A stretch of DNA of 64,000 nt from Acidobacteriota bacterium. GTDB taxonomy: Bacteria; Acidobacteriota; Holophagae; Acanthopleuribacterales; Acanthopleuribacteraceae. The position numbers and the translations under genes are program-made. Where the stretch lies: the NCBI GenBank assembly GCA_020439745.1, contig JAGQSC010000017.1, positions 310,001 to 374,000 on the forward strand. The letters run 5' to 3'. This document shows, in pieces, positions 57,884 through 64,000 of the stretch; position 1 is the first letter of the stretch, and every line of letters starts with the position of its first letter. The notes beneath the pieces were generated by a model. It saw only the letters and a program-made list of their open reading frames with translations. It was not told the origin of the DNA and ran no database searches.

Positions 57884-57912
57884 ATTATCCCGTTGACTTG
57901 AATACCTGGCAA
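57884..57912 (-). promoter_or_regulatory. Strong promoter of fur implying a leaderless transcript
   Basis: Minus-strand TTGCCA (57912-57907) and GATAAT (57889-57884) are separated by 17 bases and each match the sigma-70 consensus at five of six positions. The -10 ends five bases before the fur ATG, so initiation falls at or within a base or two of the start codon. Confidence 0.6.
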
Positions 57913-57928
57913 GAAAAACAGGTTTCAG

Positions 57929-58513
57929 CTAGCGAGAAGACTCCGGCCAGTGCGCCAAAAGGACATCCAATTTTTGGCTGAAGAAGGGCTGGTACAAATC
58001 GTTATTCAAGATCTGAGTTAAGTGGTAGAGCAGCTCTGCACGCATCTCTTCGGTTAGATCGTTACTCGCTTTGACAAAGGCAACAAAGCAGGTGAGTATC
58101 TCGTGCTGCGAAATGGAGTGAGCATCCACCTCTTCGTCCCCAATGTTCAGTGTGCCCTTGGCCTTTTTGACGCTGGGAGGCTCCCAGTGGGGCAAAATGT
58201 CCCTATCTTCTGGTCGTCCAAACACTTCCACGGTTTGGAGCGTTTGTCGAAGCGCCCGCTCAATGGTCTCTAACTGGCCGATATATGACTGACGATTGAC
58301 AAAAGTGTCTTCCAAGGAAAGCGTTTCCAATCCCATCTTCTTCATAGACCGCAAGGCGGCTTCACAGGCCTTACCACCCTCAGACAGCACATCAAGCACG
58401 CGGGTCCGCCAAGCCTTTACACGAGGATGGTGGATGCCCTCTTTGATTTCCTTGATTTCGGGGATCATGGCGATCATCTCTTTGAGCGCCAGGATTAAAG
58501 TGGGTGTATCCAT
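57929..58513 (-). CDS. Cytoplasmic helical protein of unknown function
   Basis: 194 residues, no family recognised. No signal peptide or membrane segment. It is mainly helical, with charged stretches such as EIKEIKEGIHHPRVKAW and VLDVLSEGGKACEAALRSMKKMG, and a conserved-looking segment ILPHWEPPSVKKAKG. It is preceded by fur-side sequence and followed (upstream) by a hairpin and the divergent DUF503 gene. The gap to fur is 50 bases and includes the fur promoter. Confidence 0.7.
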   Translation of the reverse strand: MDTPTLILALKEMIAMIPEIKEIKEGIHHPRVKAWRTRVLDVLSEGGKACEAALRSMKKMGLETLSLEDTFVNRQSYIGQLETIERALRQTLQTVEVFGRPEDRDILPHWEPPSVKKAKGTLNIGDEEVDAHSISQHEILTCFVAFVKASNDLTEEMRAELLYHLTQILNNDLYQPFFSQKLDVLLAHWPESSR

Positions 58514-58555
58514 TATGAACCGTTCATTCTCCCCGTCCTAATCTCCATCATCGGC

Positions 58556-58579
58556 CTCGCCCGGTCCTGATTGGGCGAG
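58556..58579 (+). terminator. GC-rich hairpin in a divergent gap
   Basis: CTCGCCC and GGGCGAG form a seven-base stem with a ten-base loop, followed on the plus strand by ATTTCATCTTATTT. It lies between the divergent unknown gene (start 58513) and DUF503 (start 58658), so no gene-length transcript should need termination here. The pattern is the same as at 35603-35625. Confidence 0.35.
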
Positions 58580-58657
58580 ATTTCATCTTATTTACATAAC
58601 CTTTACACTGCTATCTTACTAAAGAAGTCATGGTTTGTGGACGTTTTTGAGGTGACT

Positions 58658-58942
58658 ATGGTGATTGGGATTTTAACGGTGCAGTTTCGCTTGCATGGGT
58701 GTCGTTCCCTTAAGGAGAAACGACACAGGCTTTCCGGTCTGCGACAGAAGTACGGTCGACTCACCCATTTTGCGGTATGTGAATCGGGTTCGCAGGATGA
58801 TCACCGTTTCGGGGAATGGAGTTTTGTGGCTGTGGGTTCTGATGCAGGCTTTGTCACTCGGGTGTTGTCTTCATTGGAATCTGAGTTGGAACAGGATGTG
58901 GATGCTGAGATCATTGATATTTCAGTAGATATCGACGACTAA
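58658..58942 (+). CDS. DUF503 (YlxP-like) small protein
   Basis: 94 residues of the YlxP/DUF503 family: it begins VIGILTVQFRLHGCRSLKEKRHRLSGLRQKY, the family's near-invariant SLKEKR core, and continues with the strand FGEWSFVAVGSD. In many bacteria the gene is found near rbfA/infB and related to ribosome maturation, but here it stands alone. ATG 58658 lies five bases after GAGGTGA; the frame is open further upstream but without a site. Its last four bases overlap the convergent gene. Confidence 0.85.
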   Translation: MVIGILTVQFRLHGCRSLKEKRHRLSGLRQKYGRLTHFAVCESGSQDDHRFGEWSFVAVGSDAGFVTRVLSSLESELEQDVDAEIIDISVDIDD

Positions 58943-60255
58943 ACATCGTCTTCGTCCAAGCCGAAAAGCTGGTCCAGGTGCTGATCCAGTGTGTCATCCA
59001 TGGGGTCTTTATCAGCCTGAGGAGCTGGAAATTTGGGTTCAGGCGGACGAATGGCGGGCTGAGGAGGGAGCCGCACAGGCTCGGCCTTCGCGACCTCTCG
59101 CGGAGGGGGTTTGGGTGGTGGTTCCTTGGGAACCACGATCGGCTTGGAGAATCCACCATCCATCACGACCACTTCGTCGACATCGGCGAATGCCACCTCT
59201 TTGGTGGCCGCGTGTTTTTCAAAGAAGGCATCTACGTCTTCTTCAATAATCTGTTCCTCTTTGGTGACCGGACGGGGGGGTGCCCTACGGCGTGGGGGCT
59301 GTCGTTTCAGCGCGTCAAGCGCGGATTGGATCTCCAAGGCTTCTGGGTTGGGTGCTTCAATGATCACGGGCGGGCCCGTGCGAGCCCAAACCATGGATTC
59401 ACGGATCTTTTTCACTGAGAACCCGATCACGATCAAGGCGACCAAAACCAGTAAGGCGTCTGTGGTAAGCACAATACGTGTCCATCCAAAGGCGTGGCGC
59501 TCGTTTTCGTCGAAGGTGTCCAGCAGGTAATTCAATGAGACCAAATCTACTTCAGCAAGTGCCTCGTCAGCGCGTTTGTCTTTTAGGTAAAGGTGTAGGA
59601 AGGCCTGCATGGGCTCTTTGTGGGTGCGCCAAAGCCAGTCCGCGAAATAGAAACTGAGCACTTGGGCCTTTGGCGTGCTTACTTCGTCGTTGGCGATCGC
59701 CTTTAGGTCCTTGGTCTTGGCGAATGCGAATACAGCTCGGTACCCGTCTCTAGAATTCAATGATCGACTAAAGAGAAAGGCCATACCCGTTTCCAGAAAA
59801 TGGGGAAGGCTCCGGCCATTGGGGCGCAACAAGTAACGAATAGACTCCCGCTTCAAGTTCATAATCACGAGTTCAGGCTCAAACAGGGCCTGATCGGCAA
59901 TTTGAATGACAATCTTCCGCTGTTGGCTCGAATAACCACTGCTGATCCAATGGGGACAATCGTAATAAGGCGTGAAGGGTTGGTGCCTTGTCCCCACACT
60001 GATGGCCACGGGAATGGGCTTTTCCGACAGGCGCACGTTCCATTGTTTCTCGATGTCGGAGAGAAATTGATCGCACTGTTCGGAAATGTAGCGCACACGA
60101 TCTGGGGGTATCCCGAACACAAAGAACTCATAGCGATTCGTGGTTACAATCTTTAGGGGCGGACTGCTCTGTATGCGCGTGGGTCCATCGGCCAGAACCC
60201 AAGCGGGCACCAAACTGAGCAACATCATCGGTATGAACCATTTAGGTTTGCGCAC
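58939..60255 (-). CDS. Membrane protein with inactive peptidase-MA-like domain and Pro-rich tail
   Basis: 438 residues from GTG 60255 (GAGGA just upstream). A signal peptide (about 1-22) precedes an extracytoplasmic domain (about 25-255), a membrane helix (about 261-281) and a cytoplasmic Pro/Glu-rich tail (about 290-438). In the extracytoplasmic domain NLKRESIRYLL followed by LPHFLETGMAFLF parallels HExxH...LPxWLxEGLAEY of peptidase-MA (gluzincin) proteins, but the two zinc His are Arg136 and Arg140; Glu137 and Glu155 remain. It therefore looks like a pseudoprotease acting as a binding or signalling protein. Tail ends in repeated Asp. The frame open to 60447 is not used. Confidence 0.65.
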   Translation of the reverse strand: MRKPKWFIPMMLLSLVPAWVLADGPTRIQSSPPLKIVTTNRYEFFVFGIPPDRVRYISEQCDQFLSDIEKQWNVRLSEKPIPVAISVGTRHQPFTPYYDCPHWISSGYSSQQRKIVIQIADQALFEPELVIMNLKRESIRYLLRPNGRSLPHFLETGMAFLFSRSLNSRDGYRAVFAFAKTKDLKAIANDEVSTPKAQVLSFYFADWLWRTHKEPMQAFLHLYLKDKRADEALAEVDLVSLNYLLDTFDENERHAFGWTRIVLTTDALLVLVALIVIGFSVKKIRESMVWARTGPPVIIEAPNPEALEIQSALDALKRQPPRRRAPPRPVTKEEQIIEEDVDAFFEKHAATKEVAFADVDEVVVMDGGFSKPIVVPKEPPPKPPPREVAKAEPVRLPPQPAIRPPEPKFPAPQADKDPMDDTLDQHLDQLFGLDEDDV

Positions 60256-60324
60256 GAATCCTCGTTGACAAGAACAGTGGTGAACGTAAGTATAGATCAT
60301 GATGATTTTTTTCGTGGGTGAGTT

Positions 60325-60990
60325 ATGGTTTGGTTTGCGGTCGTGATGCAGGTTGTATTGTTTCAAGGTTGGCAGGTTCAAGAGGGTTCCTGTTTTGCGG
60401 TAGTCACACATAAGGCGGGATTGGCTTCGGGCCTCGCGCATAACCATATGGTGGTTGCGAATAAATACGAGGTCGACGTGGTTTGGGATGCAGCCGATGC
60501 CACCTCACTCTCGTTTACCTTCTCGCTGGATGTGACTGATTTGGTGGTGGATGAGCCCGTGCATCAAAAACGGTGGCAGCAGAGATTTTGGGATCTGGGT
60601 CTGCTAGCCAAGGACGAAGAATTCTCTGAAGTCGATAAGGGCGACCGCAAGAAAATAACCGAGGCCATGCTCAGCACCAAACAACTGGATATTGCCAAAC
60701 ACAAGAAGATCACGGCTGAAGCTGTGAAGGTTGAGGCGGTTAACGAACAGGGACTGCCCACAAGTTTGGCGGTAGACATTGAGATCCACGGTGTCAAACG
60801 TCAGGTGGTGGTACCAGTTCATGTGGCATTGACATCGGACACGCTGAAAGCCGAGTCATGGATTCCATTGAAATTCACGGATTTCGGTATCAAACCCTAT
60901 TCAGCAGCCTTTGGCGCCGTTAAGAATAAAGATCAATTTCATTTGTTTGTCTATATCGAGGCGGTAATGGCAGGCGAAGACGTTCCATAG
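60325..60990 (+). CDS. YceI-like lipocalin-fold protein
   Basis: 221 residues. Following a short hydrophobic start (about 1-14) the sequence matches the YceI pattern: THKAGLASGLAHNHMV (usually AHSH or HTH), YEVDVVWDAADATSLSFTFSLDVTDLVVDE, a DLGLLAKDEEF stretch, and a C-terminal WIPLKFTDFGIKPYSAAFGAVKNKDQFHLFV. YceI proteins are periplasmic lipocalin-like barrels binding polyisoprenoids or related lipids. The signal peptide is weak. The gene is divergent from the pseudoprotease gene and 81 bases before the M28 gene. Confidence 0.72.
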   Translation: MVWFAVVMQVVLFQGWQVQEGSCFAVVTHKAGLASGLAHNHMVVANKYEVDVVWDAADATSLSFTFSLDVTDLVVDEPVHQKRWQQRFWDLGLLAKDEEFSEVDKGDRKKITEAMLSTKQLDIAKHKKITAEAVKVEAVNEQGLPTSLAVDIEIHGVKRQVVVPVHVALTSDTLKAESWIPLKFTDFGIKPYSAAFGAVKNKDQFHLFVYIEAVMAGEDVP

Positions 60991-61012
60991 GCGCAAGACA
61001 ATAGACCAACAG

Positions 61013-61041
61013 TTGGCAACCCTAACAGCCTTTGCTAAGGT
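61013..61041 (+). promoter_or_regulatory. Possible promoter of the M28 peptidase gene
   Basis: TTGGCA (61013-61018, five of six) and TAAGGT (61036-61041, with an upstream TGC extension) have a 17-base spacing. Initiation would be near 61048, leaving about 24 bases with GAGGAG before ATG 61072. Confidence 0.4.
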
Positions 61042-61071
61042 AGCTCGTTTGTTTTTGGTAGAGGAGTGTCC

Positions 61072-63885
61072 ATGAGTGGCTTTGTTTGGTTGATTTGTGC
61101 GGGATTGTGGATGCAGGAAGGCGAAGCCCGTTTCCTGGATCAGGTTCGTCAACTCACGTTCGAGGGAAAGCGCGCCGGAGAAGGCTATTTTGGACGTGAT
61201 GGCAGTCTGCTCGTCTTCCAAAGTGAACGCGAAGCTGGCAACCCCTTCTATCAGATCTATTTGACCGATCTGGAAACTGGGGATGTGCAGCGCATTTCGA
61301 CCGGTGTGGGCAAAACGACCTGCGCCTGGATTCACCCACAAGATGATCGCGTCTTGTTTGCATCGACCCATGCGGACCCCAATGCCAAGCTGAAAATGGC
61401 GGAAGAAATCGCGCTCAGAGAAAGCGGGAAACAGCGCCGCTACGCCTGGGACTACGACGAGACCTTCGATTTGTGGTCAGCAGATTTCAAGGGCGATAAA
61501 CTCATTCAAATCACAGACGCGCTTGGTTACGACGCTGAAGCCTCCTGGTCGCCGGATGGTTCGAAAATCGTCTTCGCTTCCAATCGAATAGCCTACCAAA
61601 AGCCCATGAGCCCGTCCGACCAGGCCAAGTTCGAACTGGACAAAGCGTTCATGATCGATCTGTTTCTTATGGACGTTGCAACCGGTGCTATCACGCAACT
61701 GACCGATATGCCCGGTTACGATGGCGGTCCCTTTTTCAATACCGATGGCAGCAAAATCTGTTGGCGCCATTTCTCGGAAGACGGTGCCACCGCCGAGATC
61801 TGGATCATGGATGCCGATGGCAGTAACCCCCATGCCATCACCAAACTGGGAGCCATGTCGTGGGCACCCTATTTCCACCCCAGCGGCGAATACTTGATCT
61901 TCACTACCAATGTCCACGGATTCTCCAACTTCGAACTGTATCTGGTATCACCTAAAGGCGGCACACCGGTTCGCATCACCACAACGGATGGGTTCGATGG
62001 ACTGCCCGTGTTTACGCCCGATGGCAACCGCTTGGCTTGGACATCCAACCGCACTGCCAACGGCACCTCGCAGATTTTCATGGCGAACTGGAATCACGAG
62101 GCGGCCGTCAAATCCCTGCAACCCACTGAATCAAACCCGGAGATCGACAGCGCCGAACTCATGCACCACATTCAAATCCTGGCCTCAGACGACATGGCTG
62201 GCAGGCCCACAGGCGAGACTGGGGAGCGACTAGCAGCCGAATACATTGCCGGTGTGTTTCAAGACATCGGACTGAAGCCTCAAGGTTCCAGTTACTTCCA
62301 ACCGTTTGAATTCAAGGCAGGTGTGTCACTGGGTCCAAACAACACCCTCCAAACACCTGAGACAAGCTGGGTCATTGACGAGGCCTGGCGACCTCTTTCA
62401 TTCTCATCGCCTGGCCTTGTATCGAATAAGCGAGTCGTGTTTGCCGGTTACGGAATCGTGGCACCGGAGACCGAACACGATCCGTCCTACGATTCCTACG
62501 TGCATCTGGATGTGAAAGACGCATGGGTGATGGTGTTGCGATATGCACCGGAAAACGTGGATGAGGCGGTGAAACGCCATCTGAACCGCTATGCCAGCTT
62601 GCGCTACAAGGCCATGGTCGCCCGCGACAAAGGGGCTGCCGGACTCATCGTGGTAAGCGGTCCCCTGTCCGGCGTGGAACATCAATTGGTGGCTTTGAAG
62701 AACGACGCCACGATTTCCGGTACCAGCATTGCCGCTATTTCTATCAGCGACGAAGTAGCGCTGGAACTGCTCAAGCCTTCGGGCAAATCTCTGGAGACCC
62801 TGCAGAAGGAATTGGATTCCGGAGACGTCATGATGGGTGTGGATTTGGGTGTTCAGTTGACGGCCAACGTGGATTTGGTGCACGAGAAGAAGACCGGCAC
62901 CAACATCATCGGCATCCTGCCCGCCAATCAGTCACCCACATTACCTGCACTTGCCATCGGCGCCCACTTTGATCACCTGGGAACGGGTGAGGGCGGCAGT
63001 TCGCTGGCCCGTGGCGATGAAAAGGGCATGATCCACTACGGTGCCGATGACAACGCGTCCGGTGTTTCCGGCATGTTGGAAATTGCTCAGTACCTGATCG
63101 ATCAAAGGGCCAAGGGCAAACTGGATTCAGCCAGGGACCTGTACATCATGGCTTGGTCGGGCGAGGAAATGGGATTACTGGGTTCTAACCACTTTGTCTC
63201 AGTCTATGAAACCGAAGACCTGTCGCAAACATTTGCGGCTTACTTGAATCTGGACATGATCGGGCGGTTGGACAAGTCATTGGTGGTTCAAGGTTTGGGT
63301 TCCAGCTCGGTTTGGCCCGGTCTAATCGAACGAGCCAATGTCCCAGTGGGTTTGTCTATTCAAACTTCCAATGACAGTTACCTGCCTACCGATGCCACAT
63401 CGTTCTACCTGAAGAAGGTGCCTATTCTGAGCGCGTTTACGGGTGCCCACGAGGACTATCACACACCGCGCGATCGACCAGAGAAAATCAACATCGAAGG
63501 CTGTTACCAGATCACCAAGTTCGTCGCGCTGTTGGCCCGCCAACTGATGCTCAGCGAAACGCAACCTGACTACGTGGCCATGGAAAAACCTGCCAATACA
63601 GGAGAAGGCCGCGGCATTCGCGTGTATTTGGGCACCATCCCCGACTATGCACAGGGAGACTTGAAAGGTGTACGGCTTTCTGGGGTTTCCAAGGGCGGCC
63701 CCGCTGAATCAGCGGGTGTGTTGGGAGGCGATGTCATCGTGTCGTTGGCTGGTAAAAAGATCGAGAACATCTACGATTACACCTATGCCATGGATACGTT
63801 GAAGGTGGGCGAACCCGCAGAAATGGTGGTCATGCGCAATGGTGAATCGGTTCAACTGACGGTTGTTCCCGGAACACGGGACTAG
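61072..63885 (+). CDS. Secreted M28 metallopeptidase with TolB-like propeller and PDZ domain
   Basis: 937 residues. A short signal region (about 1-15) is followed by a TolB-type beta-propeller (about 20-340; repeated EASWSPDGSKIVFASNR, YFHPSGEYLIFTTN, PVFTPDGNRLAWTSNR), an M28 peptidase with a PA-like insert (about 355-830), and a C-terminal PDZ domain (about 845-937). Zinc ligands are visible: IGAHFDHLG (His), GADDNASG (Asp), SGEEMGLLGS (Glu-Glu), NLDMIGR (Asp) and HEDYHTPRD (His). It probably degrades peptides in the periplasm or outside. GAGGAG seven bases before ATG 61072 sets the start. The stop overlaps the convergent aminotransferase by four bases. Confidence 0.9.
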   Translation: MSGFVWLICAGLWMQEGEARFLDQVRQLTFEGKRAGEGYFGRDGSLLVFQSEREAGNPFYQIYLTDLETGDVQRISTGVGKTTCAWIHPQDDRVLFASTHADPNAKLKMAEEIALRESGKQRRYAWDYDETFDLWSADFKGDKLIQITDALGYDAEASWSPDGSKIVFASNRIAYQKPMSPSDQAKFELDKAFMIDLFLMDVATGAITQLTDMPGYDGGPFFNTDGSKICWRHFSEDGATAEIWIMDADGSNPHAITKLGAMSWAPYFHPSGEYLIFTTNVHGFSNFELYLVSPKGGTPVRITTTDGFDGLPVFTPDGNRLAWTSNRTANGTSQIFMANWNHEAAVKSLQPTESNPEIDSAELMHHIQILASDDMAGRPTGETGERLAAEYIAGVFQDIGLKPQGSSYFQPFEFKAGVSLGPNNTLQTPETSWVIDEAWRPLSFSSPGLVSNKRVVFAGYGIVAPETEHDPSYDSYVHLDVKDAWVMVLRYAPENVDEAVKRHLNRYASLRYKAMVARDKGAAGLIVVSGPLSGVEHQLVALKNDATISGTSIAAISISDEVALELLKPSGKSLETLQKELDSGDVMMGVDLGVQLTANVDLVHEKKTGTNIIGILPANQSPTLPALAIGAHFDHLGTGEGGSSLARGDEKGMIHYGADDNASGVSGMLEIAQYLIDQRAKGKLDSARDLYIMAWSGEEMGLLGSNHFVSVYETEDLSQTFAAYLNLDMIGRLDKSLVVQGLGSSSVWPGLIERANVPVGLSIQTSNDSYLPTDATSFYLKKVPILSAFTGAHEDYHTPRDRPEKINIEGCYQITKFVALLARQLMLSETQPDYVAMEKPANTGEGRGIRVYLGTIPDYAQGDLKGVRLSGVSKGGPAESAGVLGGDVIVSLAGKKIENIYDYTYAMDTLKVGEPAEMVVMRNGESVQLTVVPGTRD

Positions 63886-64000
63886 TCAAGCGTTCGTCGC
63901 AGAATGCGGATGCCCTCATTCAATCCATCCCAACTGATGGTGAGTGGGGGCAAGAACCGCAAAGTCTGAGGGCCCGCAGATATGGCCAGCAGTCCGTCGT
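63882..64000 (-). CDS. ArgD-like class III aminotransferase, C-terminal end only
   Basis: Minus-strand frame ending at TAG 63884-63882 and running off the right edge gives about 38 residues: AGPQTLRFLPPLTISWDGLNEGIRILRRTL. The FLPPLTIS motif is the C-terminal signature of acetylornithine/succinyldiaminopimelate-type aminotransferases (usually RLLPPLVIS). The rest lies outside the window, so the substrate cannot be fixed. Confidence 0.75.
   Translation of the reverse strand, partial: DGLLAISAGPQTLRFLPPLTISWDGLNEGIRILRRTLD

Overview
This 64 kb window comes from a diderm (Gram-negative) bacterium. A complete Tol-Pal set, a bifunctional class A PBP, a YceI-like protein and a type VI secretion (T6SS) locus require an outer membrane. 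The gene content fits a deep-branching group such as Acidobacteriota (Holophagae/Acanthopleuribacterales-like) better than a classical gammaproteobacterium: an ETF:menaquinone-type Fe-S oxidoreductase, tandem-domain PPK2, a GAF/Glu-Pro protein, a TolB-propeller/M28/PDZ peptidase and a kinase-ATPase hybrid. That placement is inference; no rRNA or tRNA gene is present. No IS element, prophage or CRISPR array was seen.

Layout. 1-5.9 kb (minus): amidase (cut by the left edge), YqiA-like esterase, tandem PPK2, prfC and an orphan TRAP solute receptor. 6-8.9 kb (plus): DUF2231 membrane protein, recN, coaD. 8.9-14.2 kb: tolQ-tolR-tolA-tolB-pal-cpoB, with an intrinsic terminator between pal and cpoB, then rsmD. 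14.2-21.2 kb: small unknown gene, PilB/GspE-type ATPase, PBP1A, pyruvate kinase, membrane-anchored lytic transglycosylase. 21.3-33.5 kb: T6SS sheath/baseplate operon tssB-tssC-tssF-tssG-tssE-tssC2-clpV-sigma54 activator-tssBC fusion. 33.5-35.5 kb (minus): an FHA protein that joins an FHA domain to a ClpV-like N-domain and a degenerate ClpV-like AAA module. 35.8-38.1 kb (plus): PhoU-like DUF47, PiT phosphate permease, LysM protein. 38.1-43.7 kb (minus): alpha/beta hydrolase, enoyl-CoA hydratase, ETF-linked Fe-S oxidoreductase, UbiA-like membrane protein, GAF/(Glu-Pro)14 protein. 43.8-55.7 kb: ttcA (plus), then fdhD, YdeP/FdhF-like molybdoenzyme, htpG, SWIM-SNF2 helicase and Ser/Thr kinase-ATPase (all minus). 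55.8-64 kb: dienoyl-CoA-reductase-type SDR and xthA (plus), fur and an unknown (minus), DUF503 (plus), a pseudo-peptidase-MA membrane protein (minus), YceI-like protein and M28 peptidase (plus), and the end of an ArgD-like aminotransferase (minus).

The most unusual part is the T6SS block. It encodes one TssB but three TssC-family proteins: a canonical TssC, a paralogue lacking the N-terminal extension, and a natural TssB-TssC fusion. The fusion is followed end to end by a convergent gene whose product looks like a catalytically dead ClpV first half fused to an FHA domain. Hcp, VgrG, PAAR, TssA, TssJ, TssK, TssL and TssM are absent from the window and must lie elsewhere if the system is functional. 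A second theme is extreme compaction: all six convergent gene pairs abut or overlap at their 3' ends.
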